DNA of 64,000 nucleotides from Euptelea pleiosperma (taxonomy: Eukaryota; Streptophyta; Magnoliopsida; Ranunculales; Eupteleaceae), in the NCBI GenBank assembly GCA_035048495.1, contig CM068552.1, positions 29,390,154 to 29,454,153 on the forward strand, in the 5' to 3' direction. Positions 1 to 10,733 of the stretch are shown piece by piece. Position 1 is the first letter of the stretch. Every line of letters begins with the position of its first letter. The notes beneath the pieces are model-generated. The model did not search any database. It had not been told where the DNA came from and worked only from the letters and a program-made list of their open reading frames with translations. The position numbers and the translations under genes were made by a program.

Positions 1-655
1 TTTATGATACTTGAATTGTGGTGTAAGTTTTTTTGTTTGGTATGGTAGTATAAGCGGTTAATGACCATTGGTTTATCTCTATTTTCACTTGTAACTTAGT
101 TTCTTGAAGATAATAATTCCGTATTCCACTTCCTTGTCAAACTTTTGATGACCATTTGGAATTATATTTATTGAAAACAATTGAATTGTTGGCTTGACTA
201 TGTTTCATTAGTATTGCATTTTGTTTATGGACTAGTGGGTTGCCCGTACCCACAGTATGCCTATGGCGTGGCTGCTCTTGGACATCAACTTCATGCCTTG
301 GGATTTATGTATGCCCAACTTGCATGGGTTTGGGGTATGTGCCGAACTGGTCCTCTAACATTTAACCTTGGGCTTGGCGTAAGTAATAGAGGTCAGACAT
401 AAAAGATTAGGTAAAATCCTATTGTTATTTAATTGGAATATTATGTTGCAAATGTTTGAATAAGATCCACCTCGATGTCAAGAACCTTGAATAAACAATC
501 CAGGCAAAGGGGGACGAATGATGAAATGAATTACATCAACTACTCTACCTTGAAGGTAGATAAGACTCATTTAAGAGGAGTGTAAAGTACCAACCATGTG
601 TCTTGAACTTATTATCTTTTATTTATTGTCTTAGCTATTGTTGGCATTTTATTAT
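1..655. other. Unassigned AT-rich stretch
   Basis: No gene is recognised. The short reading frames lack domain signals. A GTGGGTTGCCCGTACCC motif near 236 resembles the conserved start of the repeat units seen at 51.4-52.6 kb, so part of this stretch is probably also repeat-derived. Confidence 0.3.
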
Positions 656-659
656 GTTA

Positions 660-2369
660 CCACTTTATTTGGACCGGTCTTCCCGCCGTTAGGGGGAGGA
701 AAGCTCTTGGTAGAACGGCGAGAACTTACTTGGAATGCTCCAATAAGGATTGACGTCCATGTATGGCAATCAACAAAAGAAAGAAAATTAATGTCCCTGT
801 CGGACAATTAAGAAGGATTACCATCCTTATAGGATAATTTGTTGACATAACAACGAATTAATCATCAACGGTACGCTTGAAGCGTGGTCGACCCTTTGGT
901 GCAAAGTATGAGATTCTCAGGACGTTGAGGACACATGAACGAATACATATAACTCCAGCAGAAGTCGGAGCTCTTGAAGAGGCTACACCTATAGAATAGA
1001 AGAAATATAACCCCAGCAGAAGTCGGCGCTCCTGAAGAGGCCACACCTACAAGAAAGGATAAAACCTACAGAATAGGAGAAATATAACTTCTACAGAAGT
1101 CAACACTCTTGAAGAGAACACATTTATAAATAGAAAAAAGCTAACAGATCGATCCACCATTTCCGAACAGACAACCCCCGAAGAGGTACAGGTACCTGTA
1201 AATGAAGATATCTCAATAAATTATGTCTGTACGAGAGCAAAGTAGGATCGTAAGAAAATTATTACCGATAATATATTTTCCAGTGGCTTTTACCATCATA
1301 AAGAATGATGAGGGTCTTGATCCACGCATTGTCAAAGAATGTTGACATAAAAATAATTGGCCAAAAATGAACAAAAGTAATCTAAATAGAGTGAGATTCG
1401 CTAGTAAACCCGAAGTTGTAAAAAGGACCAGTAGTCCTAAACACTTAAAGTTATAAAAAGGACATGTAGTCCTAACACCCAAAGTTGTAAAAAGGGACAT
1501 GTAGTTTTAACATCCGAAGCTGTAAAAAGGGCCTGTAGTCCTAACACCTGAAATTATAAAATGACTTATATATTGCCTACAGTAAATAGCTTGTATGCAA
1601 TCAAACTACTATGATCCTTTTATAGATTAAACATTCCGATATACCTATGCATTTTGATTAAGAAATCAGAAACTAGATTTGCTATCATCGTTGTATTGTA
1701 TGAACTCTTGAAGAGCTCACAAAAATATCTGTATACCTGAATAAGGATCTTAGAAAAATATAATTTTTATTTTGGCTTACAAATCGAACATCTCTCTAGT
1801 GGGATCCTTGTTCATCAATCCATACACTGAAAAGTCCTGAAGCACTTCAATATGAATAATGTTTGTATCATGCAGATGAAAAGTAGATATATCAAGAGTG
1901 AAATAACCAAGTATATTTCACCAAAATTCTTTTACACTCACACGTTCTAGTAGAGCTGTAACATTGACATCCAATAGATACATTCCAATAATAATCTTGC
2001 AGATCTATTCATCAAGACGCTACCAATGTCAACATTCAAGAAATTTGGTTTTCGACATCGCTATGCATCAGCTCCAAGACTTTTTCAGTTGACATGCTCA
2101 AATCAGGGGGAGCATCAATGAAAGAAAATGATCATATCCTAGAAGGACCTTTGCGCATTGTACTCTTTTTCCTTCACCTAGATTTTTTCCCACAGGGTTT
2201 TTTCTAGGTAAGGTTTTAATGAGGCAGTATCAAGCGCGTCCATTACCACCACCCTGATTCGCCGATACACTGTACTCTTTTTCCTTCAATCAGGTTTTAT
2301 CCCACAGGGTTTTTCTGACAAGGTTTTAACGAGGCAGTTTTCATAAAGCGGCGGGCATCCAAGGGGGAG
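660..2369 (+). pseudogene. Degenerate Copia polyprotein remnant
   Basis: Several frames, broken by stops, read as a Ty1-copia polyprotein in the normal order. Near 870-985 is a KRGRPFGAKYE-type linker followed by ITPAEVGALEEA. Around 1300-1345 is KNDEGLDPRIVKEC. At about 1770-1850 is the reverse-transcriptase end (LQIEHLSSGILVHQS), and near 1995-2090 the RNase H tail (NNNLADLFIKTLP). Between about 1395 and 1555 a unit of roughly 35 bp (GTTGTAAAAAGGAC...AGTCCTAA) is repeated about four times inside the coding remnant. A polypurine tract (AAGGGGGAG) at 2361-2369 abuts the LTR. No frame stays open, so this is a dead copy. I infer class and order from conserved Copia motifs; the exact lineage is not determined. 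Confidence 0.75.
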
Positions 2370-2575
2370 TGTTGTAAACGTAACGGTTGTAACCGATGGC
2401 TGACCGCCGCTTATGTGGCGTCAGTTACACTATCGACATTTACTTTGTAACGGTTCGGCATTTACTTTGTAACGTCCTGATCAAGGGCTATATATATGTG
2501 TGTTGATCAATAGAAATATCATCAAAATCAGATTCACAACAAGAGAGAGATTTTCCTTGGAACAATAAAGATGAG
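2370..2575 (+). mobile_element. 3' LTR start of the decayed Copia element
   Basis: It starts TGTTGTAAACGTAACGG directly after the polypurine tract. It contains the direct repeat 'tttactttgtaacg' (about 2440-2475) and a TATATATATG stretch near 2490 that could be the promoter. The right end is not clear because no second LTR is present for comparison. Confidence 0.6.
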
Positions 2576-2871
2576 ATTCGTAAGTATCACCTTGTGGTTT
2601 GAAACAAGGTGTGTAGTCCAATAAAGACAAGAACATGACTCTTCGAAAAGTTCCTTCGGACGCATGGGAACCATATGTTAACAGTCTTTGGAGAAGAATC
2701 ATCGAAAGCATAAATGATTGTTGCAATTGGGGATGGGATAGCAACATAGTTAGGTCTTCTTATGGGGCTAGCATGTGTAGAGGAGTAACTAATCTCTAAG
2801 AGGACTTCTACAAAAGGTGTACGCGTCGAGCATGATTTGGCTGATAAAATCATATTTGGGGAGGATTTACT

Positions 2872-3057
2872 GTCAGGTTTAGGAGCCCTCCTTTTTCTGA
2901 CCCCTATCGGGAGTCGTGTTTTCGGCTGTGGATTACGAGAATCAAACGGTGGTTGATAGTGCTGAGCTGGGATTACTTTTTTCACTTTTTGCAGCGCTAT
3001 CAACCACCATTGGATTCGTGAAATCCACGGCCAAAAAGGGGAGCTCTTGAGCCTGAC
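2872..3057. mobile_element. Foldback MITE, family 1 copy a
   Basis: The ends are inverted: the left side starts GTCAGGTTTAGGAGCCC and the right side ends GGGGAGCTCTTGAGCCTGAC. An inner pair (GGTGGTTGATAG near 2950 and CTATCAACCACC near 2998) brings the arms to about 75 bp around a loop of roughly 40 bp. There is no coding capacity. A related element lies at 3751-3926. Confidence 0.7.
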
Positions 3058-3750
3058 CCGAGGAATTATGCTGTGGTGAGTCGTCCATCCATGTGGATTT
3101 CGTGGATATTATGCTGTAGCAACACAAAAAGGCGCTCTTGTAGCTAACTACTTGAGAGGATTGGTGGTAGAGCAGTTTGAAATCCAATGTTTAGGAGAAA
3201 CCTCAATGACCGCCTTGCAAGACCTGAAGTTCTTATTCAAGAGAATAGGGAGGACAGCCGGGTTTGGAAGTGGGAGCCAAGAAGTATCTTCTCATTCCCA
3301 TCCTTTGCTAAGGCCCTAATGACAAGAGTCTGAAGATCGAGTTTCAGAAAGGGTTGAAGCATTACCATTTTTTTGGTGCTCGGTTTTACAAGAATTTAAA
3401 AGGAGTATCCTTTGCTGAGTTTTCATCTAATTGGGCTTCCATTTGTAAATATAGGTCCTGTGGTACACTTTTGCTTTTAGAGGTGTGCGCTATCGTTTTT
3501 TTTTTTTTAGGGTAAGGCTTAGCGGACACATATTTTTTGGTGTACCTACATGGAAGATAAATCAATGGCTGATTTTTGGTGGGAATGATCTCTTCACCAA
3601 AGAGGTCACCCCTACAAAAATTCAGGCCCCATTCTGAAATTTCTAATACCATCAAATGTGGGTTTCAAGTTAACAGGTAAAAAATAGACGGTCCATAGTC
3701 CCTTTTTTTTAAAGCAAGTCCTCTGTTTTTGTTTCAGGCGGACACCCTTT

Positions 3751-3926
3751 TTGTGCCCCTCTGGGAGTCGGGCTCTTGTCAGTGGATTCCTAGAATCTAA
3801 AGGTGGTTGATAACTGTGAGCTGGCATTCACTCTAATGAAAAAAGTGATGCCAGCTCAGGGCTATCAACCACCGTTGTATTCTCAGAATCCACGGCCAAG
3901 AGCCTGACTCCCAAGTGAGGGCACTA
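3751..3926. mobile_element. Foldback MITE, family 1 copy b
   Basis: This is an almost complete hairpin. The left arm runs from about TGTGCCCCTCTGGGAGTCGG through GTGGATTC...GGTGGTTGATA. The right arm mirrors it (TATCAACCACC...GAATCCACGG...CTGACTCCCA) and ends at GGGCACTA. The inner AGTGATGCCAGCTCA/TGAGCTGGCATTCACT pair closes the loop to about 10 bp. It shares the GTTGATAG and GTGGATT cores with the element at 2872-3057. Confidence 0.7.
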
Positions 3927-3931
3927 AAGGA

Positions 3932-4093
3932 GAGAAAATTTTTGAAGCAGCGAAGCAGTGGCCAATCACATGCCGCCACAATCTCATGTTTCTTTCGTAC
4001 AAACCCAGAAAGGCTTTTTGAATAGGAGATTGTGGCGGCATGTGATTGGCCACTGCTTCGCTGCTTAAAAAATCCACTGCTTCAAAAAATTTC
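3932..4093. mobile_element. Foldback MITE with a perfect 40-bp hairpin
   Basis: The outer ends GAGAAAATTTTTGAAGCA (3932) and TGCTTCAAAAAATTTCTC (ending near 4093) are inverted. Inside, 3946-3985 and 4026-4065 are exact reverse complements over 40 bp around a 40-bp loop. The perfect pairing suggests a young insertion or ongoing arm homogenisation. It abuts the element at 3751-3926. Confidence 0.75.
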
Positions 4094-4513
4094 TCACAAA
4101 AAGAGGGGACTCTTGAGCCCGACCATTTACCTATCAGAAAATAATAATAATAAGAAGAAGAAAGATAATTGATACAGAACCTCAACACTCCAAAGGAGAT
4201 ACTTAGATGGAATGCCAACGCCCCAATACCACCAATTAAGGAGTCGCAACTCGAAGAAGAAATCAACAACAAAACAATAGCTCAAACTCTTCATTCAAAT
4301 CTCTCCTTCCTCTTACTCTTGCATAAGCCCATCTAATATGGAGCATGCAATCTGGTAAGAAAATGTATTCTGCCTCCATCTCATATTCTTTGTTGCATCA
4401 AACCCTCCCCATCCTAAAGAACTTTCCCTTTGCATTCGAATCTATGCATCTATACTTCGATGTCGTGTCTCCATGCTTCTTATGGTAAGAATATGGTTGT
4501 TGGCATTCTCTAA

Positions 4514-4788
4514 TGGCGTGTTTGTTTGGATAGAAAATTTTTTCTGAGAAAATACATCTGGGAAATGCCTTAAATGGCTGATTGATTGCAACTGAAAACA
4601 CATATTTCAATCATTTGGAAAATAAAGGCGTATTTTCAGGTGGAAATGAATTCTCACCTTTCTGGATAGAATATGAATTCCAGGCTTAGTAGGGAAAATT
4701 ATATAGATTTAAAATGGCTATCTAACAACAAACAGTTGTGTTTTCCCAAGGTAAATGCAATTTTCCCACTTGGCAATCAAACACGCCC
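4514..4788. mobile_element. MITE with GGCGTGTTTG termini
   Basis: The ends are inverted: TGGCGTGTTTGTTTGG at left and GGCAATCAAACACGCCC at right, about 275 bp apart, with no coding capacity. The termini resemble the GGGCNTGTTTG ends common in plant PIF/Harbinger-type MITEs. The flanking TAA is compatible with a 3-bp target duplication, but the right flank (AAA) does not confirm it. Confidence 0.6.
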
Positions 4789-5256
4789 AAAGAAACTTGC
4801 ATGGGAAAAACGGGCATGTTTTACCCCTTTCTTCATAGGCACGTAAGTGTTCCAGTGTATAAAAACATTAGGGTCACATATCTTACATGTTCTACTGATA
4901 GGTTGAATTTCTCGTCATTTCAACTTCAATTTTGACCTTAGTTGCAGGAATCCTATGTAGGGTGGTGCTCTCACTCTGGAACCATGCTTCCGCGCATCTA
5001 AGGGACATAGAAACGCGAACTGATTTGAGATGGAGTCTTAATTCGCTAAACAATAAGTATTTGACAGAAAATTTTGAAAACAAAGCTCAATGATTCTCTT
5101 ATATGGAGAAGAACTTAAAAATCTATGAAATGATGGATTCTACCGCAAAAAACAACATTATAAACTCTAAATAATGCTAATGAAACCTGTGACAAATAAC
5201 ATGCATATGTGCATCCTTCTAAAATAATCTTTCTCTATAATATATGTGTTTATGTG

Positions 5257-5434
5257 GAGTAAAACTTCGGTCACAACAAAGTTGCAAATCACACAATCAC
5301 AGCCAATGAGTTCTCGGCACGTACACCTCAAAGCAAAGCACATGGGTACGTTGCAAAAAGCACTTGTGTACCTGCCGAGAACTCATTGGCTTGTGATTGT
5401 GTGATTTACAATTTTTGTGATAGAAGTTTTACTC
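5257..5434. mobile_element. Long-arm foldback MITE (about 178 bp)
   Basis: The arms of about 70 bp are inverted: GAGTAAAACTTC...AAATCACACAATCAC...GAGTTCTCGGCA at left, and TGCCGAGAACTCATTGGC...GTGATTGTGTGATTT...GAAGTTTTACTC at right. The loop is roughly 40 bp. No coding capacity is seen and the target-site duplication is unclear. Confidence 0.7.
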
Positions 5435-5534
5435 GTTTTTGTGTGTACGGACATTTCCAAGGCATTCCAAACCCTAGGCTTCATAAAACACTTGCTTCCT
5501 TGCTCCTGCTCGCGCTTCATGCAACTAAGATTAT

Positions 5535-5850
5535 GACTCAGCCTACCCCGATTATATGGGGTCAGCTACATGAAGCCTGTTTCTCCTTTCAATTTTGTCT
5601 AAAGCCATGTCTTCCATCAAGGCAAGTTTCCTCAAATCTGCTCCAATAACTCAATCTACATCATTTTTGGCATCGAGCTATGACTTCCACCAAGCCATGT
5701 CTTCCATCACTGGTCACTCTTTTGGAAATATCAAAATCCATCCTAAATATGATTATTGACATAACTCTATTAGCATCACTTCCATGATTTGCTTCCAAAT
5801 TTGCTCTTAGATTCCACATTTCGGCTCTGAAACCAAAACTTGATGTAGGA
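5535..5850 (-). mobile_element. RTE-type LINE 3'-end remnant
   Basis: On the minus strand this reads GGCTTCATGTAGCTGACCCC followed by an ATAATCGGGGTAGGC-like stretch. This is the 3'-terminal motif typical of plant RTE-clade LINEs. The same motif ends the clearer RTE remnant at 13.2 kb. No reverse-transcriptase frame is recognised here, so it could also be a SINE sharing the RTE tail. Confidence 0.4.
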
Positions 5851-6541
5851 CAACAAGATTTAGCTAACAAAATAAATTTGGGAAGTGCACTTTCATGGAT
5901 TCATGATTGGCCTATTAATGACCAAGCTAACCCTTGCCAGGGTACCAAAGACTAGGGTAATCCATGATCACAGATTCCACGGACTAGGTTAATCAATGAC
6001 TTGGTTTTACAAATCAAGTCAAACTATAACTGGTTCTACAAATTAGGTCAAATCTATGAGATGGGTTCAATAACCAAATCAATTGACGAATGAGTCCAAT
6101 TAGAGTGAATTAGAGCATTTCCAACAGCTATCCACAGCTATTTTCATGTTTGGCTAACAATCAGCCCCTTTTGCCGATTAGAGCTTTAACAAGAATGTGT
6201 TATCTCCTCTGCTTCTTCAAAATAGCTAAGAAATCTAATAAAAATGACCAAAATAGCCTAAAATCCTCAACGAGTCTGATTCTTATTCCTCTTCAAAATC
6301 GCAGTAGAGGAGAGACATTCATTACAAAGTCAGAACCTCCTCTAAATCTCCTGAACAAACAAAACTCCTCCATTACAGACCTATCAACTGTTCCTCCTTG
6401 AATAAGAGATGCAGGATTTCTGTGCAATCAGACAGAAACCAAGAATTTCTAATTGAAAGCGGCCCTTTCTTTGTAAATCTAGAAATCCATTAAAAGCAAC
6501 TGAAGATAGGGTGGTAAATACGGAAATTCTGTTAAGAATCT

Positions 6542-6922
6542 CAACCCCATCTTCACTAGAAAAAATGGTAAAACAAAAGAAAAATTAAACAGAAAAAAGA
6601 AAATAAGGAGGTGGGCTATCAATTCATGGCTAAACCCATAAAACAAACTAGAAGAATTAGTGTGGGATATCTCGGCCTGCAACCCCATCTTCATTAGAAA
6701 AAATGGTAAAACAAAAGAAAAATTAAACAGAATGGCTTAACCCATAAAACAAACTAGAAAAATTAGTGTGGGATATCTCGGCCTGCAACCCCATCTTCAT
6801 TAGAAAAAATGGTAAAACAAAAGAAAAATTAAACAGAAAAAAGAAAGAGGTGGGCTATCAATTCATGGCTAAACCCACAAAACAAACTTTAAAAATTAGT
6901 GTGGGATATCTCGGCCTGCAAC
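6542..6922. repeat. Tandem repeat, three copies, period 106-137 bp
   Basis: The unit starts AACCCCATCTTCATTAG and ends GTGGGATATCTCGGCCTGC. Copies begin near 6543, 6680 and 6786. The middle copy lacks about 30 bp, which explains the shorter period. The copies are very similar, so the expansion looks recent. The last GGCCTGCAAC directly precedes the FAF-like fragment. Confidence 0.8.
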
Positions 6923-6939
6923 TCCTCTCAACAAAACCC

Positions 6940-7440
6940 ACCCACTGACCACCTGCAAAGAACCAGAACCAAGGAGAACGAAATCGTTATGCAGTCGCAA
7001 AACCCCCTCCTCAATTTCTTGAATTTCTGCAGTTGATGAAACCCCCAAGTCTCCAGAAAGAAACTCAGCTGCCCGTTCCGATTAAACAAAGACAAAGGAG
7101 GCAGGAACTTCACTTCCTCACTCGTCAATCTCTATCTTGTCATCCTACACCTCGATCTGACCGTTGATCTCAATCTAGACGTCTCATCATCCATCTTCTC
7201 CACCAGATCCGAGCTCTTGAACCCTAAGCTCTCTGTACACGAGCTTAGCCCATTCATCAGTCCACCACCGCCACTCATGTCCAAAAACCCAAATCTGTCG
7301 GAATCTTTCTTCTTGGCGGCTGATTTAATGGTGGTGGACTCCAAAATGTTGGTCGATTTTCTGAGATCAACAGTGATCAGACTCAAACCAGCAAAAGAAT
7401 GGGAGGGTTGAGGAGAAGGATAGGAGGTGCAAAATGAGCA
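6940..7440 (-). pseudogene. Probable FAF-like (FANTASTIC FOUR family) gene fragment
   Basis: Read on the minus strand, 7135-7370 gives a stretch with KSAAKKKDSDRFGFLD, then a glycine-rich loop and SSCTESLGFKSSD. Just downstream, in another frame at about 7000-7125, it reads EEVKFLPPLSLFNRNGQ followed by SFFLE. A CTE-LG-S motif followed by an FPPPLS-type motif is the arrangement of FAF/FAF-like plant proteins, which modulate shoot meristem size. The two parts lie in different frames, the rest of the FAF domain is lost, and the fragment lies inside the AGAGCAT-bounded region. That points to a captured or decayed copy, not a working gene. The family call rests on motif resemblance alone. Confidence 0.4.
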
Positions 7441-7485
7441 CAAGCTTGCACGCACAAAAGGGTAAAATGGTAAAGGAGTTATATT

Positions 7486-8885
7486 TTTTTGATCGGTAAA
7501 AGTAATATATATTAAAGAGAGGGCCGAGATAGCCCAACAAGCTATACAACAAAACACCCAAGAGCACGGACCAGAAAAAACACACCACACCCTACAACCA
7601 AAAAAAAGAGAACCGCGTTTAGGAAATCAAGCGCTCCCACCGAGCTACAAAGTCGTCAAATCTGAAAGCCTTGAAATTTGGATCAGCAGAAACCCAATGA
7701 AACCATGTGGCTATGGTCTTCATAATAATCTCCTCCTAACTCTCCTCTTTATCTTCAAAAATCCGACGGTTTCTCTCCTTCCATAGTTCCCATACGATGA
7801 CATATGGTGTGATATTCTAAAGTTTGCGACCACGAGCTGAAAATGCTTTGGTTCTCCATCCTACAAAGAGGTCAGCAACTGAACTAGGGAAGACCCAAGC
7901 TATACCAAATAGGTGAAGAAACCGAGCCCAAATCTCCTTAGACACACTGCAATGGATGAGCAAATGGTCCGTGGTCTCCTCGTCCTGCCTACACAGAATG
8001 CCTGTTGAGAATGGCACACCAAGTGAAGAAAGCCACTTTTGTCGGAATGGGAGTACTCCACAACCATTTTCCAGGGATACTCCTCTGAGGGGGATCTAGA
8101 AGAGACAAATAGAACGATTTAACCGAAAACCTACCTTTGGGATCAAGATTCCACCACCTCCTGTCCTCTTCTCCCTCCACCATCTGAACTCCTTCCAAAC
8201 GGCTTAGAGCCGCGACCACTTCCACCTCCCAATCATTGATTCTTCTCCTAAGCCCCAAATCCCAGGAGACGAGACCATTACCTCTGACGGCCACCTCACT
8301 AACCAAGCCACCTTTGCGATTAGAGATAGCATAGATGGAAGCAAAATCCTCCGCCAAAGAAGACTCCCACACCATATATCCTCCAAAAATCTAACTTTGG
8401 ATCCATTCCCCACCTTAAATTTGCTCTTACTCCTGATTTCTTCTCTCAATTTAGAAATGCCTTTCCACACACCCACTCTGTACGGGACAACAACTTCTCC
8501 ACAATCCCATTCTTGGTTGTACACCCCCTGCTTAGCCGAAATCACATTTCTCCTCAAGCTTTCCTTTCCTCTCCGAACCGCCATAACCATTTACCAAGCA
8601 AAGCTTGATTCATAAGCTTAATACGACGCACTCCAAGCCCTCCTGCTTCAATTGGATAGCAAATCGCGGCCCAATTAACAAGATGAATCCTACGCTTCTC
8701 TTCTTTGTCATCCCATAAAAAATTCCTTGTCACCTTTTCGATACTTTTAGCCACTCCCACAGGCATGGAAACAACGACATATAATAAATAGGCAAATTGG
8801 ACAGCGTGCTTTTGACCAACGAGATCCCCCCCCCTCTCTTAGATAAAAGGCCTTTCTTTCATGAGGCCAATTTTCTGTGAATGCG
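7486..8885 (-). mobile_element. 5'-truncated L1-like LINE
   Basis: The minus strand reads the C-terminal part of a plant L1-type ORF2 with frame breaks. First comes the RT thumb region (MPVGVAKSIEKVTRNFLW, then IEAGGLGVRR and LLGKWLWRF at 8560-8766). Next is the zf-RVT region (WWNLDPKGRFSVKSFY near 8130, DEETTDHLLIHC near 7960). Last is a 3' tail that reads GCCCTCTCTTTAATATATAT and then TTACTTTTACCGATC plus A's, a common 3' end of plant L1 elements. The RT catalytic domain, endonuclease and ORF1 are missing. The copy cannot be mobile. Confidence 0.8.
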
Positions 8886-9083
8886 TTCCATGACAGGTTT
8901 TATAACTAAGCAAACATAGCTAAGGAAAGAGATCACCATATTTGGAGAGGAGAGGAGTGTTTTTAGCTAATCTCTAAATATGGCTAAGCAGTTGGGGACA
9001 CTGATGGAGAGCCATTTTCATGCTTTTTTAATTTATTTTGAAATAGCTAACCAATATGGATAGCTGTTTGAGATGCTCTTAGG

Positions 9084-9212
9084 GAAGCTGACAGCTATCT
9101 AAGTTGGTACGCTTTGTGAATGTTGATACCACAGACCTGGGTTTGAAACCCGCCTTCACCCTCTGACCACTAGCCAAAAACCCGTGTGGCTACCAAAAAA
9201 AAGAAAAGAGTT
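9084..9212 (+). mobile_element. tRNA-derived SINE, copy 1
   Basis: It has a tRNA-like A box (CTATCTAAGTTGGTA, near 9097) and B box (GGTTTGAAACCC, near 9141), a short tRNA-unrelated part, and an A-rich tail (CCAAAAAAAAGAAAAG). The spacing suits an internal RNA polymerase III promoter. The body does not fold as a working tRNA. A second copy is at 10.2 kb. Confidence 0.6.
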
Positions 9213-10200
9213 AAGGTTCAATAGAACCCGAAAATATGGACTGTGGCAAGGCTAATTAGGAAGTTTCTGAGTTGCCAATAAGGCTACCAGAATAGTCTTA
9301 CGAATAGGTATTTTATGGATGCAAGGTCTACAACCATGTGACTGAATTGGGCTTTCTAGTTTGAAAAGATAGAGAAAATGAAAAGCAAAAGAGGAGAAGA
9401 ACAAGAAAGGAAGTTGTAGAAGAGTCTTAATGAAACGGAATCTCACCACTTCAAAACGAGATTCTAGAATGGATGCACTGTCCTAGGATTATCAACGGAG
9501 TCAGACCGCCATAAAGAGACACTTCTAAGAAAGCAATTAGCAGCAAAACATTAGCTCAAACTCTTTAGTCATATTTCCCCTTCCTCTTACAACTTGCATA
9601 AGCATGTCCATCATGGAGCACACATTTCAGTAATCCTCTGGTGTGCCATAAAATAGTGTTCTATCATGTTTACTTGGCTTCATGAATTGAGTTAAAAAGT
9701 TTCTTCTTTTGTGACAAGTAAATTAAATTACAATATTCTAGAATCTTGAAAACATCCTTTCAATGTATTCAAAGAATTAAGCATTACAAAGTGGTTTTTC
9801 AAAGCCATTTTACTTTTCAATGTTAAAAAGGACCAGGAGCAAAGTCGATAGTATTATTCTTTCTAGTATGCACTATGCAGTGAGAGGACACAAGAAATCA
9901 CAAAAATGATGTATACTACAAGAGAACATGTTTTGTAACGAGAGGGAAAAGGAGGTGTTAATGTTTTTGTAATTAAATAGAATGCCTATAGCTCATAGAA
10001 ACAAGGAAGAGATCACACACGCATAAGTGGAGCCAGAATCACCAAACAGAATAGGGAGTGGGCAGCAATAGCCCAATAAGAAGCACTAGGACTATAAATA
10101 TACACAAGATTGTGAAAACACCCAACAGGCACAGGCAATTGACCTGCCTGATGATGCCTAGGCAAGTCCACAGTGATTGATACCAGGAAAAGAATTTGGA
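9213..10200. other. No gene seen; partial duplicate of 4.2-4.35 kb
   Basis: No coding signal is recognised. Around 9530-9640, TTAGCTCAAACTCTT...CCTTCCTCTTAC...TTGCATAAGC...ATGGAGCA matches 4275-4350 in direct orientation. This suggests an old duplicated segment or a shared dispersed repeat. Confidence 0.4.
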
Positions 10201-10211
10201 ATATTTATACA

Positions 10212-10320
10212 ATTTTTTTTAAGATGCTAGCTTGCTAAGTTGATAAAAGTCTATAGGTGTTGATGCCACAGACCTAGGTTCAAAACTGTCTTCACTCACT
10301 ACCCACTATATATATGTAGG
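10212..10320 (+). mobile_element. tRNA-derived SINE, copy 2 (diverged)
   Basis: It has the same layout as the copy at 9084: A-box-like GCTTGCTAAGTTGATAA, then GTTGATGCCACAGACCTAGG and the B-box-like AGGTTCAAAACT. The copy is more diverged and lacks a clean A tail. Confidence 0.5.
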
Positions 10321-10346
10321 AGCATCCTACTAATTAAACAAAATCC

Positions 10347-10662
10347 GTCCTTAAGTACAACTTATCAACATATCTCATACAGTGGATCAGAACCCAACAG
10401 TAAATGGGCCCACCTAGGAAAGTTCCTAGACGAAAAAAAAAGCATGATCAGATGAATTTTAAGCATCTAATCTATGGACTATTTTGGAGCTCTTACTAGA
10501 ACAGTTTTCATCGTCCAGAGGAATAGAGCAAAAATAAATGGTTGATCATCCAATCATATTGATATTTGGCCTGGTAGATGTCTCAGGTGGGACCCATTAA
10601 ATGTTAGTTCTCGATCCACTGCAAGACAGCCATGTGTCCACATATTACGATTAAGGACAGTC
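10347..10662. mobile_element. MITE with GTCCTTAA termini
   Basis: Inverted arms: GTCCTTAAGTAC...CAGTGGATCAGAAC...AATGGGCCCACCT at left, and AGGTGGGACCCATT...CTCGATCCACTG...GATTAAGGAC at right. Arms are about 70 bp and the element about 315 bp, without coding capacity. Confidence 0.65.
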
Positions 10663-10733
10663 ATTTAGAATATCAGTACTCAGACTCTACAATTCCCTAA
10701 AATACTTATTGGTATGGAAGTTTGTCATAATAA

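Larger units (their letters stand above)
6112..9080. mobile_element. About 3-kb region bounded by inverted AGAGCAT termini
   Basis: The left end reads AGAGCATTTCCAACAGCTATCC. The right end (9058-9080) is its reverse complement with a few changes (GGATAGCTGTTTGAGATGCTCT). These termini resemble those of plant TIR elements. The interior holds a triplicated tandem repeat, a probable FAF-like gene fragment and a nested LINE, so it may be a Pack-type (gene-capturing) element later hit by a LINE. No transposase is seen and the target duplication is uncertain. Confidence 0.4.

Noticed and set aside
1213..1500. Minus-strand frame rich in Leu/Phe near 1.4 kb
   Set aside because: It is the antisense of the Copia relic with its short internal tandem repeat; the hydrophobic look comes from the A/G-rich opposite strand.
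9084..10320. tRNA genes at 9.1 and 10.2 kb
   Set aside because: A and B boxes are present, but the bodies do not form a cloverleaf with an anticodon stem, and one ends in an A-rich tail. They are SINEs.
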